Below are positions 25,599 to 33,633 of a stretch of 62,383 nt of DNA, piece by piece (position 1 is the stretch's first letter; each line of letters begins with the position of its first letter). Source of the stretch: an uncultured Butyricimonas sp. (GTDB lineage Bacteria; Bacteroidota; Bacteroidia; Bacteroidales; Marinifilaceae). The stretch spans positions 1 through 62,383 of the forward strand of contig CALUHX010000014.1 in assembly GCA_944320555.1 (NCBI GenBank). The letters run 5' to 3'. Under the pieces are notes generated by a model that saw nothing but the letters and a program-made list of their open reading frames with translations, did not search any database and had not been told where the DNA came from. The position numbers and the translations under genes are program-made.

Positions 25599-26180
25599 TC
25601 ACCGCCCGTTCAGGAATCGAATCAAGGCCCGGGTGGCCCGCCCCCGATGGCTGATGGCGTTCTTGGCGTCGAGGCTCATCTCCGCAAAACTTTCCGCAAA
25701 GCCTTCCGGACGGAAAATCGGGTCGTAGCCGAATCCCTCCGCGCCGTGCTTTTCCCGCAGGATTTCACCCCGCACCTCTCCCTCGAACAGGTGCTCCTCC
25801 CCGTCCAGAATCAGCGCGATTACCGTGCGGAACCTTGCCCGGCGGTCGTCCACCCCCTCCATCTTCGCCAGCACCTTCCGCATATTGGCCTCCGAGTCGT
25901 GTCCTTCGCCGGCATACCGCGCTGAGCGCACGCCCGGCTCTCCTCCCAGCGCCGCAATTTCCAACCCCGTGTCGTCGGCGAAACAGTCCGCCCCGTATCG
26001 CTCCTTCACGAATCTCGCCTTCTGCAAGGCGTTGCCCTCCAGCGTGTCCTGTTCCTCCGGAATCTCCTCTTGGCAACCAATCTCTTTCAGTGACACGATT
26101 TCGTACTGTCCGCCCGCCATTTCCCGGATTTCCTCCAATTTGTGAGCGTTGTTCGTTGCGAAAACCAGTTTCATCTTCAT
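25599..26180 (-). CDS. rdgB: XTP/dITP pyrophosphatase (RdgB/HAM1 family)
   Basis: This 193-residue enzyme removes non-canonical purine nucleoside triphosphates (ITP, dITP, XTP) from the nucleotide pool by releasing pyrophosphate. Hallmarks are [11 protein letters not shown] at the N terminus, C-F-A-D-D-T-G-L-E near 65, [10 protein letters not shown] near 80, G-F-G-Y-D-P-I-F near 148 and S-H-R-G-R-A near 180. Two in-frame ATGs, 26180 and 26174, are possible; relatives usually begin M-K-L-V-F-A-T-N, favouring 26174. It heads a probable operon with recO. Confidence 0.94.
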   Translation of the reverse strand: MKMKLVFATNNAHKLEEIREMAGGQYEIVSLKEIGCQEEIPEEQDTLEGNALQKARFVKERYGADCFADDTGLEIAALGGEPGVRSARYAGEGHDSEANMRKVLAKMEGVDDRRARFRTVIALILDGEEHLFEGEVRGEILREKHGAEGFGYDPIFRPEGFAESFAEMSLDAKNAISHRGRATRALIRFLNGR

Positions 26181-26213
26181 GCCTTGTCTCTGTTTTTAAT
26201 GTTTCTTTTCCTG

Positions 26214-26221
26214 CAAAAATA
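26214..26221 (-). promoter_or_regulatory. Candidate -7 box of the rdgB-recO operon
   Basis: The minus strand reads TATTTTTG, a perfect -7 match, about 34 bases before the rdgB start. No clear -33 element is seen in the GC-rich sequence upstream. Confidence 0.5.
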
Positions 26222-26621
26222 GGCAATATCGCCCGTCGCGCCGCCGTTTTCCCGTTAATTTTCCTTTTCCCGTCCCTTTTTCGTTTTTCCGTCTTTTCCT
26301 TTTTTCCGGCTGGCCCTCCTCTCCGCCTTCCGCGCGGGTCGGGGCCGGCTGTGGGCCGCGCCGGGGATCGGCTTGTCTTGCGGGGTATTTGTCGAGAATT
26401 TGCGGAGAATTTCCCGGGTCGGGGATGTCGGGAAATGCTCCGCAGGCGCTCCGGAAAAGCTCGGGGATACAGGCTTGTCCCCGGCGTTGACAAGGGGAGG
26501 CCGCGGGGATGAAGGGAAGAAGGGGAGAGGGCGCTCGGAGGAAAAAGGAGGGACTTTCAGAGGGGAGGGCGTGTCGTGCGGAAATAAATGTTATATTCGC
26601 GGAAAACAATGACATGGCAAT
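26222..26621. other. GC-rich intergenic region between rdgB and rsgA
   Basis: No gene can be supported. The plus strand is pyrimidine-rich at about 26240-26330 and purine-rich at about 26505-26570. It includes a small hairpin (CGGGGA with TCCCCG) near 26463-26484 and a weak promoter-like TATATTCG just before rsgA. Several frames are open here, but each looks like a product of base composition. Confidence 0.5.
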
Positions 26622-27554
26622 ATGCGGACAGGAGTAGTGATTAAATCGACGGGCAGTTGGTATTCCGTGCGGATGGCGGACGGGGAGGTGGTGGAATGCC
26701 GGATGAAAGGGAAGTTCCGGATGAAAGGCATCAAGACGACGAATCCCGTGGCGGTGGGCGACGTGGTGGACGTGGAGGAGAAGCCGGACGGGGCGGTGAT
26801 TGCCGCCATCCGCGATCGGAAGAATTACATCATTCGCCGGGCGACGAACCTGTCGAAGCAGGCGCATATCATCGCGGCGAACGTGGACGTGGCGATGCTG
26901 GTGGTGACGGTGAGGCATCCCGAGACGTCGACGGTGTTCATCGACCGGTTTTTGGCCTCTGCGGAAGCGTATCGTATCCCGGCGGTGCTGGTGTTCAACA
27001 AGGTGGATTTGTACGACGAGGAGGACACCCTGCTGATGCGGGCGTTGGAACAGGTGTACCGGGGCGTGGGTTACGAGTGCGTGGAGACGTCGGCGGAGAC
27101 AGGCGAGGGTGTGGAGCGGGTGAGGGAGCTGATGCGGGGACAGGTGACGGTGTTGTCAGGGTTGTCCGGAGTGGGGAAGTCGTCACTGGTGAACCGGGTG
27201 GAGCCGGGGCTGCGTCTGAAGGTGGCGGAGATTTCGGACGCACACGACACGGGGCGGCACACCACGACTTTCGCGGAGATGTTCCCGTTGAGCTTCGGCG
27301 GGTATATCGTGGACACTCCGGGCATCCGCGCGTTCGGTCTCGTGGGAATGGAGAGGGGGGAGATTTCGCATTATTTCCCGGAGATTTTCAAATGCGCCGA
27401 GGGGTGCCGCTACAATAATTGCACGCACATTCACGAGCCTGGCTGCGCCGTGATCGCCGCCGTGGAGGCCGGAGAAATCAGCGAGAGCCGCTATTTCAGC
27501 TACACGAACCTCCTCGAGGAGGGCGACGGCAAATACCGCAAGCCGGATTATTGA
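26622..27554 (+). CDS. rsgA: Ribosome small-subunit-dependent GTPase RsgA
   Basis: This 310-residue circularly permuted GTPase is involved in late 30S maturation. The order of motifs shows the permutation: N-K-V-D (G4) at about 126 precedes the P-loop G-V-G-K-S-S at about 182, then D-T-P-G (G3) at about 231. An N-terminal OB fold begins with T-G-S-W-Y-S-V, and the C-terminal zinc site is C-x4-C-x5-H-x5-C-like (C-R-Y-N-N-C-T-H-I-H-E-P-G-C near 263-276). The last 11 codons and stop form part of a 37-bp sequence that recurs 792 bp downstream, beyond the toxin-antitoxin pair. Confidence 0.95.
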   Translation: MRTGVVIKSTGSWYSVRMADGEVVECRMKGKFRMKGIKTTNPVAVGDVVDVEEKPDGAVIAAIRDRKNYIIRRATNLSKQAHIIAANVDVAMLVVTVRHPETSTVFIDRFLASAEAYRIPAVLVFNKVDLYDEEDTLLMRALEQVYRGVGYECVETSAETGEGVERVRELMRGQVTVLSGLSGVGKSSLVNRVEPGLRLKVAEISDAHDTGRHTTTFAEMFPLSFGGYIVDTPGIRAFGLVGMERGEISHYFPEIFKCAEGCRYNNCTHIHEPGCAVIAAVEAGEISESRYFSYTNLLEEGDGKYRKPDY

Positions 27555-27556
27555 GG
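27520..27556. repeat. 37-bp direct repeat, copy 1 (3' end of rsgA)
   Basis: This stretch covers the final codons and stop of rsgA. It is identical over 37 bases to 28312-28348. The two copies bracket the toxin-antitoxin genes. Confidence 0.95.
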
Positions 27557-27628
27557 GCGCGGATGCCGGGAGGTTCCTCCCCCGTCTGCAAAATACGGGG
27601 CGGCGTGGGAAATCTCGTGAAATTTTCG

Positions 27629-27636
27629 TATGTTTG
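27629..27636 (+). promoter_or_regulatory. Candidate -7 box of the toxin-antitoxin operon
   Basis: TATGTTTG fits TAnnTTTG and lies about 43 bases before the antitoxin start. The sequence around it resembles the region before the DUF177 gene (near 28395-28435). A -33 element is not clear. Confidence 0.45.
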
Positions 27637-27679
27637 TGACGTTGTTACAGGAACGATTAAGTTTTAAGGAGGACGAGTT

Positions 27680-27961
27680 ATGACGACAGTGGAATTGGAG
27701 GCAAGAAAGGCCATGCTGGCGAGAGAGATTCTCACCAGCGACGACGCCGATTTTTTGGAGTCCATGAGCCGTGCGGCCTTGCGCATCAAGCGGCGGATAG
27801 GGAAGCGGGCGACAGCGGAACATGCGGAGACGCTCGACGGGGAGGAGAGCGTGGCGCGCAAAATCGAGGAGGCGTTGCAGGAGTTAAAAGCCATCAAAGC
27901 GGGCAAGGCGCAAGGCATTCCCGCCCGTAAGCTGCTGAAAGAACTCGAAGCGGAGGAATAA
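27680..27961 (+). CDS. Putative antitoxin of a type II toxin-antitoxin pair
   Basis: This small 93-residue, highly charged, mostly helical protein lies immediately upstream of a RelE/ParE-like toxin gene, with three bases between stop and start. The C-terminal half (A-R-K-I-E-E-A-L-Q-E-L-K-A-I-K-A-G-K) is a long amphipathic helix like the toxin-wrapping region of antitoxins. I do not recognise a specific DNA-binding fold, so the antitoxin call rests on size, order and spacing. The gene lies entirely within the segment bracketed by the 37-bp repeats of the rsgA end. Confidence 0.75.
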   Translation: MTTVELEARKAMLAREILTSDDADFLESMSRAALRIKRRIGKRATAEHAETLDGEESVARKIEEALQELKAIKAGKAQGIPARKLLKELEAEE

Positions 27962-27964
27962 GGG

Positions 27965-28300
27965 ATGGTGGAGATTATTGCGCAAAATTCTTTCCGCAAA
28001 GAAATCAAGCGGTTGAAGAAAAAGTACCGGACAATAGCGCAAGACTTCGCAAAGCTGTTGGGCGAATTGGAAAAGAACCCTTATGCGGGAGCGGATTTGG
28101 GCAAGGGGGTGAGAAAAGTGCGGATGGCGGTATCCGCAAAAGGAAAAGGGAAAAGTCACGGTGCCCGGGTGATTACTTGGACAGACGCACTTGTATGCGT
28201 GAGCGAGGGGAAATTGTATTTGTTGACAATTTACGACAAGGCGGAAAAACCGACAATCTCGGACAAGGAAATCGAGAGTTTGTTGAGACAAATAGAATAA
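27965..28300 (+). CDS. RelE/ParE-superfamily toxin (YafQ/HigB-like)
   Basis: This 111-residue basic protein has the compact RelE-like layout: two N-terminal helices (F-R-K-E-I-K-R-L-K-K-K-Y), then strands with K-V-R-M-A-V near 55, R-V-I-T-W and L-Y-L-L-T-I-Y-D-K-A-E near 90. RelE-type members cut ribosome-bound mRNA, whereas ParE-type members poison gyrase; the sequence alone does not decide. Y-D-K-A-E near the C terminus is common in the mRNA-cutting branch. It is co-transcribed with the upstream antitoxin. Confidence 0.82.
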   Translation: MVEIIAQNSFRKEIKRLKKKYRTIAQDFAKLLGELEKNPYAGADLGKGVRKVRMAVSAKGKGKSHGARVITWTDALVCVSEGKLYLLTIYDKAEKPTISDKEIESLLRQIE

Positions 28301-28311
28301 GCGGTATCAAT

Positions 28312-28348
28312 AGGGCGACGGCAAATACCGCAAGCCGGATTATTGAGG
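28312..28348. repeat. 37-bp direct repeat, copy 2 (duplicate of the rsgA 3' end)
   Basis: This is an exact copy of 27520-27556, beginning 12 bases after the toxin stop. It carries the last 11 codons and stop of rsgA without the rest of the gene. Confidence 0.95.
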
Positions 28349-28408
28349 AAGGAGAGACGGATGGCGGAAAAAAATGGGGGAATGTGGTGGGGGAACGGGA
28401 ATTTTTTG

Positions 28409-28416
28409 TACATTTG
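28409..28416 (+). promoter_or_regulatory. Candidate -7 box of the DUF177-rpmF transcript
   Basis: TACATTTG matches TAnnTTTG and lies about 22 bases before the GTG start at 28438. The T-rich stretch just upstream contains no well-spaced -33 element. Confidence 0.5.
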
Positions 28417-28437
28417 CGCCGTTTTACTTGAAGAATC

Positions 28438-28956
28438 GTGGACAGATTGAAAGAATATAAGGTGGCCCACAGGGGCTTGGCGGAAGGGACGCACTCTTTC
28501 GAGTTCGAGATGAACGATGATTTTTTCGATTGTTTCGAGGCTACAAGGGGAACGCACGGCTTGGTGAGGGCGGAAGTGAGGATTGTGAAGTCCGCATTGC
28601 TGATGGAGGTGAGAATGAGGATGGCAGGGAGCGTGAAGGCGGTTTGCGACCGTTGTCTGGGGGAAATGGATTTGCCTGTGAGCGGAGAGATGAGCCTTTA
28701 CGTGAAGCAGGGAAAGGGGGAGGAGGACGACGGAGACGCCGATTTCATTCTGCTGGCGCAGGATGCGGATTATTTGGACTTGAGCGAGCCGTTGTATGAG
28801 TTGTATATGCTGAGCATCCCGATGCGGGTGACGCATCCGGAGGGCGGTTGCGATCCGGAGATGGAGCGGGTGCTGAAGGCGTACACGGAGGAGAAAAACG
28901 ATAAGACAGATCCTCGTTGGGAGGAACTGAAGAAATTAATTAATAACAACAAATAA
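28438..28956 (+). CDS. YceD/DUF177-family protein
   Basis: This 172-residue protein carries the family signature V-C-D-R-C-L-G near residue 62 (the C-x-R-C core), followed by an acidic segment and the C-terminal P-M-R-V-T-H-P-E motif. Family members in other bacteria are linked to 23S rRNA accumulation, and the gene is classically found before rpmF, as here (12 bases upstream). The start is a GTG at 28438, with a promoter just before it and no better in-frame ATG that keeps the N terminus. Confidence 0.88.
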   Translation: MDRLKEYKVAHRGLAEGTHSFEFEMNDDFFDCFEATRGTHGLVRAEVRIVKSALLMEVRMRMAGSVKAVCDRCLGEMDLPVSGEMSLYVKQGKGEEDDGDADFILLAQDADYLDLSEPLYELYMLSIPMRVTHPEGGCDPEMERVLKAYTEEKNDKTDPRWEELKKLINNNK

Positions 28957-28968
28957 AAATAGATAGAA

Positions 28969-29154
28969 ATGGCACATCCTAAACACCGAGTTTCCAAACA
29001 GAGACGGAACAAGAGAAGAACACATCAGAAGGCGACAGTTCCAGCAATAGCAAAGTGTTCGAATTGTGGTGCTGCAGTACAGTATCATACTGTATGTCCC
29101 GAGTGTGGATATTACAGGGGTAAATTGGCTATTGAGAAAGCAGTTGTGGCGTAA
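28969..29154 (+). CDS. rpmF: 50S ribosomal protein L32
   Basis: This 61-residue protein begins M-A-H-P-K-H-R-V-S-K-Q-R-R, the standard L32 N terminus, rich in K and R. It has a zinc ribbon formed by C-S-N-C and C-P-E-C near residues 30-46, so it is the zinc-binding form. It is the second gene after DUF177 and precedes fabH, the conserved yceD-rpmF-fabH order. Confidence 0.97.
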   Translation: MAHPKHRVSKQRRNKRRTHQKATVPAIAKCSNCGAAVQYHTVCPECGYYRGKLAIEKAVVA

Positions 29155-29189
29155 GTTGACGCGACAAGTGATTGCCTTAGACGATACAG

Positions 29190-29209
29190 GCCCCCATTTT
29201 GTCGGGGGC
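29190..29209 (+). terminator. Hairpin between rpmF and fabH (weak terminator or attenuator)
   Basis: GCCCCC and GGGGGC form a six-base stem around an eight-base loop. No T run follows, so full termination is uncertain. A new -7 box lies just downstream. Confidence 0.4.
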
Positions 29210-29232
29210 TATGTGCGTTTATGGTAATGTAT

Positions 29233-29240
29233 TAATTTTG
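29233..29240 (+). promoter_or_regulatory. Candidate -7 box of fabH
   Basis: TAATTTTG fits the -7 consensus and lies 14 bases before the fabH start codon. Confidence 0.45.
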
Positions 29241-29254
29241 TAACGGAAGATTTT

Positions 29255-30256
29255 ATGGAAAGGCTAAGAGCTGTAATCACGGGCGTGGGTGCTTATTATC
29301 CGGATTATGTGTTGACGAACGAGGAGCTGAGCCGGATGGTGGACACGACGGACGAATGGATTATGACGCGTATCGGAATCAAGGAACGGCGCATCGAGCG
29401 CGACCCGTCGAAGGGGAGCGCTTATCTCGGGTCGAGAGCGGTGGAGGATTTGTTCCGGAAGACGGGTCTGAGGCCGGAGGAGGTCGATTTGCTGATTTGC
29501 TGCACGGTGACTCCCGACATGCATTTCCCGGCAAACGGGAACGTGATTTCCGATATGGTGGGTATAAAGAATGCCTTTAGTTTTGACGTGAACGCCGGGT
29601 GCAGCGGTTTCGTGTACGGTTTCACGACGGCTTGCCAGTTCGTGGAGAGCGGCCGCTACAAGAAGGTGGTGGTGGTGGGCGCCGAGAAGATGTCGGTGAT
29701 CACGGACTACACGGACCGCGCGACATGCCCGATTTTCGGGGACGCGGCGGCGGCGGTGTTGGTGGAGCCGACGACGGAGGACGTGGGGATGGTGGATCAT
29801 TTGCTGCGTTCCGACGGCATGGGACGGGTCCATCTGCACATGAAGGCGGGCGGGTCGTTGAAGCCTCCCACGGTGGAGACGGTGCTTGCCCGGGAGCATT
29901 ACATTTACCAGGAGGGCCAGCCGGTGTTCAAGCACGCGGTGTCGAACATGGCGGACGTGTCGGTGGAAATCATGAAGCGGAACCATCTGACGGCGGACGA
30001 CGTGGCATGGCTGGTGCCTCATCAGGCGAACCTGCGCATCATCAAGGCCACGGGCGAGCGGATGGGCCTGCCCGCGGAAAAGGTGATGGTGAATATCCAG
30101 AAGTATGGCAACACGACGTCGGCGACAATCCCGTTGTGCCTGTACGAGTGGGAGGACCAGTTGAAAAAGGGCGACAACCTGATTCTGGCTTCGTTCGGCG
30201 CCGGTTTCACGTGGGGAGCCATCTATTTGAAGTGGGGTTACACGAAGGGGAAGTAA
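29255..30256 (+). CDS. fabH: Beta-ketoacyl-ACP synthase III
   Basis: This 333-residue condensing enzyme starts type II fatty acid synthesis by joining acetyl-CoA (or another short acyl-CoA) to malonyl-ACP. The triad is complete: Cys116 in N-A-G-C-S-G-F, His256 in V-P-H-Q-A-N and Asn286 in Y-G-N-T-T-S. The N terminus [12 protein letters not shown] and W-I-M-T-R-I-G-I are typical of FabH. It acts with the ACP and FabF encoded near the end of the window. A weak hairpin follows the gene. Confidence 0.96.
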   Translation: MERLRAVITGVGAYYPDYVLTNEELSRMVDTTDEWIMTRIGIKERRIERDPSKGSAYLGSRAVEDLFRKTGLRPEEVDLLICCTVTPDMHFPANGNVISDMVGIKNAFSFDVNAGCSGFVYGFTTACQFVESGRYKKVVVVGAEKMSVITDYTDRATCPIFGDAAAAVLVEPTTEDVGMVDHLLRSDGMGRVHLHMKAGGSLKPPTVETVLAREHYIYQEGQPVFKHAVSNMADVSVEIMKRNHLTADDVAWLVPHQANLRIIKATGERMGLPAEKVMVNIQKYGNTTSATIPLCLYEWEDQLKKGDNLILASFGAGFTWGAIYLKWGYTKGK

Positions 30257-30282
30257 TTATTAGCAATCATATCATTTTTAAG

Positions 30283-30310
30283 AGAGGGCGGCGGGAAGCC
30301 GCTCTTTTGT
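30283..30310 (+). terminator. Probable terminator after fabH
   Basis: GAGGGCGGC pairs with GCCGCTC (a two-base bulge) around a short loop and is followed by TTTTG. The stem is imperfect, so the strength is uncertain. Confidence 0.55.
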
Positions 30311-30340
30311 TTTGTGGAAAAAAGTTGGGCGGCGGGGATT

Positions 30341-30370
30341 TTTGATTTTGGATTTGTTGTTGTATATTTG
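30341..30370 (+). promoter_or_regulatory. Promoter of the bactofilin-aminopeptidase-kdsB cluster
   Basis: TTTG (30341-30344) and TATATTTG (30363-30370) are 18 bases apart and match the Bacteroidetes consensus. The first ATG is 28 bases downstream, at 30398. Confidence 0.65.
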
Positions 30371-30397
30371 GCTGTTTAATCTTTAGCGTTGACGAGC

Positions 30398-30730
30398 ATG
30401 GAACAGAACGAGGGACAACAGCCGGCGGTGGTGTTGAAAGATACGGAGATACGGGGCGACGTGAGCTTGCGGGGATGGCTGCGCCTGTTCGGGAGCGTGA
30501 GCGGAAACGTGAGGAGCGGGGGACGGGTGGAGGTGATGGCGGGAGCCGTGGTGGAGGGGACGGTGGAGTGTCGGGAATTGTATGTGGAAGGGGAGATCGG
30601 GGGCGACGCCCGGGCGGAGGTGATGGAAATCGGCGAGGGGGGAGTGGTGAGGGGAGAGGCGGCGACGGCCCTTTTGCGGATGAGGGGCAGGAGGTACGGG
30701 CTGAAGCGGGTGAGATTGACAGGAAAATGA
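30398..30730 (+). CDS. Bactofilin-family protein, first of a pair
   Basis: This 110-residue protein consists almost entirely of short beta repeats of the bactofilin kind (I-R-G-D-V-S-L, G-S-V-S-G-N-V, G-A-V-V-E-G-T-V, I-G-G-D-A-R-A), which polymerise into cytoskeletal filaments. The start is the ATG at 30398 rather than the TTG three codons upstream. Its stop overlaps the next bactofilin start (ATGA at 30727). The C terminus is strongly basic (R-M-R-G-R-R-Y-G-L-K-R-V-R), unlike its neighbour. Confidence 0.85.
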   Translation: MEQNEGQQPAVVLKDTEIRGDVSLRGWLRLFGSVSGNVRSGGRVEVMAGAVVEGTVECRELYVEGEIGGDARAEVMEIGEGGVVRGEAATALLRMRGRRYGLKRVRLTGK

Positions 30731-31110
30731 AACAACGTAATATGCAGAACGATATGGGAAAAGACATTCAACAACAACAGGTAGCGCTGAATTTATTGAG
30801 CGAGGGGACGGAAATCGTGGGGGATTTGACAGCAGTGAACGATATCCGGGTGGACGGCACAATCAAGGGGAAAATCGAAACGAAAGGACGTTTGATTCTT
30901 GGCCCCACCGCCAAGGTGGAGGGGGAGGTGACGGCCCCGAGCGTGGAAATTCTGGGGACGCTGCAAGGAAACATTATTTCGTCGGGAACGGTGTCGTTGC
31001 GCCCGAAGGCGGTGGTCTCGGGGACTATCAAGGCGGCGTATCTGATAATCGAGTCGGGGGCGTTGTTCAACGGCGATTGCCACATGCAACGGGAGGTCAA
31101 ACAAAAATAA
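30727..31110 (+). CDS. Bactofilin-family protein, second of a pair
   Basis: This 127-residue protein has a canonical bactofilin (DUF583) core: E-I-V-G-D-L-T-A-V-N-D-I-R-V-D-G-T-I-K-G near residues 28-47, then A-K-V-E-G-E-V-T-A and L-Q-G-N-I. A polar N-terminal tail with four glutamines precedes it. Its ATG lies inside the stop of the preceding gene, giving translational coupling. Bactofilins in other bacteria scaffold cell-wall or envelope enzymes. The frame is open further upstream, but that part is only the alternate frame of the first bactofilin. Confidence 0.9.
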   Translation: MKQRNMQNDMGKDIQQQQVALNLLSEGTEIVGDLTAVNDIRVDGTIKGKIETKGRLILGPTAKVEGEVTAPSVEILGTLQGNIISSGTVSLRPKAVVSGTIKAAYLIIESGALFNGDCHMQREVKQK

Positions 31111-31118
31111 GGCGAGTC

Positions 31119-33632
31119 GTGAGCAGGCGGTTTGTCGTTATATTGCCATTCTTGTTGCTGCTGCTGGCTTGCGAGCGCGAGTCGAGCGACGTGGAGAAGG
31201 GTGTGTCGAAGGTGTTGGCCCAATGGCGGAAATCCAATATCGGCGGGGTGACGTACAATCTTTATTTCTCGATACCCAAGGAGCGGGGAGAGGATATTTA
31301 CGCCGAGAGCCAGATTACCTTCGAGATGCTGGAGGAGGCGCCGTTGGTGCTGGATTTCAAGGAGGAGGAAGAAAATGTGCGGGGCGTGTGGGCAAACGGC
31401 GAGGAAGTCCCTTACGAGTTCGTGAACGAGCACATCGTGATTCAGCCCAAGTATCTGAAAGTGGGGCGGAACAGTCTGTTCATCCGTTTCGTGGCGGGTG
31501 AGAAGGCGTTGAACCGGGGGGAGGACATGATGTACACGTTGTTGGTGCCGGACCGCTGCCGGACGTTGATGCCCTGCTTCGACCAGCCGGACATCAAAGC
31601 CCGTTTCAAGCTGGTATTGAAGATTCCCGCGGAGTGGCGGGCGGTGGCGAACGGGGAGCCGGTGAGAACGGAATATTTTGACAGCTACAAATTGTGCGAA
31701 TACGAGGAGACGCGTCCGCTGAGCACTTATTTGTTCGCCTTCGCGGTGGGGAAGTTCAATTTCACGGAGCGGTATGTGGACGGTCGGTGGATAGGCGTGT
31801 ACTACCGGGAGTCGGACACGGCGAAGGTGAACGCGAGCATTCCGGCCATCGTGGAGGAGGTGGGGCATTCTCTGCGCTGGATGGAGGCGTACACGGACGT
31901 GCGCTATCCGTTTGACGTGTATAACGTGGTGGCCATTCCCGCTTTTCAGTTCGGGGGGATGGAGCATCCGGGGGCGACGTATTACCACGAGTCCTCGATA
32001 TTTCTGGACAGGGACGCCAGTTTGGCGGAGCGGATGGGACGCAGCAGTGTCATCGCCCACGAGACGGCGCACATGTGGTTCGGGGATTTGGTGACGATGG
32101 AGTGGTTTGACGACGTGTGGCTGAAAGAGGTGTTCGCCAATTTTATGGCCGACAAGATTTTGGCGCAGCTTTATCCATACGTGAACCATCGCTTGAATTT
32201 CTTTTTGAATCATTACGAGGCGGCGTTGAGGACGGACCGCACGCCGGGAGCCAATCCGATATTGCAGGAATTGGACAATCTGGAGGATGCCGGGACGCTT
32301 TACGGGGATATCATTTATCACAAGGCGCCGATAACGATGAAAATGTTGGAAGAGATTGTGGGCGAGAGGGGATTGCAGTACGGGTTGAGGAGATATTTGC
32401 GGCAGTGGGCGTTTTCCAACGCATGTTGGGACGATTTGATAGGACTGTTGGAAAATGTGACGGGGAAAAGCCTGCAGGAGTGGAACGACGTTTGGGTGAA
32501 AGAGGCCGGCGCGCCGGTTATCCGGTTCTCGGAGGCGGGAATAGAGGTCAAGGACGAGAGTGGCAAGAATCGGCGATGGCCGCAGGTGATTTCGGTGGTG
32601 CATGCCTCTTATGGGCATTTGCGGCGGAGCGCGGTGGAGTTGTCGGACACACTCACTCCGTGGAGATCGCGCGGCGTGGTGCTGCCTGACGGGGACGTGT
32701 TGGGATACGGTTGTTTCCTGCCGACGGATTTTTCTGTACAGTTTTTGGACGAGAATTTGAGCCGCCTGGAGGACCCGTTGTACCGTGCCGTGGCGTGGCA
32801 GCTTTTGTATGAGGGCGTGTTGCATGGCGAGGTGAAAGGCGAGTGGTTTGTGCGTTTTTGTTTGAAGCATTTGACCAAAGAGAAAAACAATCTTATTGTG
32901 AACCGGACGTTGTTTTTCTTGCGGACGGTGTACAGTACTTACCTGGACGAGGGGACGCGTCAACTTTTACAGGACGATGTGGAGCGGTTTTGCCAAAATA
33001 TGATGAAGAGTTCAGGGGAAGATAATAAGAAATTGTATTTTAAAACTCTGTTGGCGCTTTATTCTTCTCCCAAGGTGGGCAGCAGCATGTTGGAGTTGTT
33101 GCAGGGGATTCCTGTTTTTGGAGAATTGACGTTGGATGACGGGGATCGTGTTTCAATCGCATTGAATGTCGTGTTGCGCGATTCGAATTTATACAATTGG
33201 ACGCGGAAATATGTCGAGAAGACGGTGACGAATCCGGATTTGTTGAACAAGTTCATGTTCGTGTTGCCGTCCGTGTCGGGAGACAGAAGGGTGAGGGACA
33301 GCGTGTTCAATGCGTTGTTGGATGAAAATAAGCGGGTGAACGAAGTGTGGGTGGAAGATTGTTTGAGTTGGTTGAACCATCCCCGGCGGCGGAGCGATTC
33401 CGAGAAATATATCCCGCAAGTGCTGGCCGAGTTGGAGGAGATTCAGCGGACGGGAGACATTTTCTTTCCGGCGGGCTGGCTGTCTTCCAGTCTCTCCGGG
33501 CATACGGGAAAGAACGCATATATGGCCGTGAAGAATTTCTTGGAAAAGAATCCAAATTATCCAAAGAATCTGCGGTTGAAGATATTGGCCGCTTCAGATC
33601 ATTTAAGACGGTTGAACGAAATGAATCCGTGA
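31119..33632 (+). CDS. M1-family aminopeptidase lipoprotein
   Basis: The 837-residue product starts at the GTG at 31119, which gives a lipoprotein signal (R-R-F-V-V-I-L-P-F with L-L-L-A-C). The catalytic domain has F-G-G-M-E-H (the G-x-M-E-N substrate motif) near 286 and the zinc site H-E-T-A-H (His314, His318) with Glu337 in L-K-E-V-F-A-N. It would trim amino acids from peptides in the periplasm or at the outer membrane. An ERAP-like helical C-terminal region fills residues 500-837. The frame is open back to 31077, within the bactofilin gene, but the GTG placement of the lipobox decides the start. Confidence 0.92.
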   Translation: MSRRFVVILPFLLLLLACERESSDVEKGVSKVLAQWRKSNIGGVTYNLYFSIPKERGEDIYAESQITFEMLEEAPLVLDFKEEEENVRGVWANGEEVPYEFVNEHIVIQPKYLKVGRNSLFIRFVAGEKALNRGEDMMYTLLVPDRCRTLMPCFDQPDIKARFKLVLKIPAEWRAVANGEPVRTEYFDSYKLCEYEETRPLSTYLFAFAVGKFNFTERYVDGRWIGVYYRESDTAKVNASIPAIVEEVGHSLRWMEAYTDVRYPFDVYNVVAIPAFQFGGMEHPGATYYHESSIFLDRDASLAERMGRSSVIAHETAHMWFGDLVTMEWFDDVWLKEVFANFMADKILAQLYPYVNHRLNFFLNHYEAALRTDRTPGANPILQELDNLEDAGTLYGDIIYHKAPITMKMLEEIVGERGLQYGLRRYLRQWAFSNACWDDLIGLLENVTGKSLQEWNDVWVKEAGAPVIRFSEAGIEVKDESGKNRRWPQVISVVHASYGHLRRSAVELSDTLTPWRSRGVVLPDGDVLGYGCFLPTDFSVQFLDENLSRLEDPLYRAVAWQLLYEGVLHGEVKGEWFVRFCLKHLTKEKNNLIVNRTLFFLRTVYSTYLDEGTRQLLQDDVERFCQNMMKSSGEDNKKLYFKTLLALYSSPKVGSSMLELLQGIPVFGELTLDDGDRVSIALNVVLRDSNLYNWTRKYVEKTVTNPDLLNKFMFVLPSVSGDRRVRDSVFNALLDENKRVNEVWVEDCLSWLNHPRRRSDSEKYIPQVLAELEEIQRTGDIFFPAGWLSSSLSGHTGKNAYMAVKNFLEKNPNYPKNLRLKILAASDHLRRLNEMNP

Positions 33633-33633
33633 T

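Noticed and set aside
24321-25654. Plus-strand frames through the 33-bp repeats and opposite recO
   Set aside because: The first is translated repeat sequence running into the antisense of the membrane protein gene; the second is antisense to that gene and to recO.
30768-32963. Minus-strand open frame of 731 codons opposite the bactofilin and aminopeptidase genes
   Set aside because: It spans two real genes on the other strand and has shadow composition.
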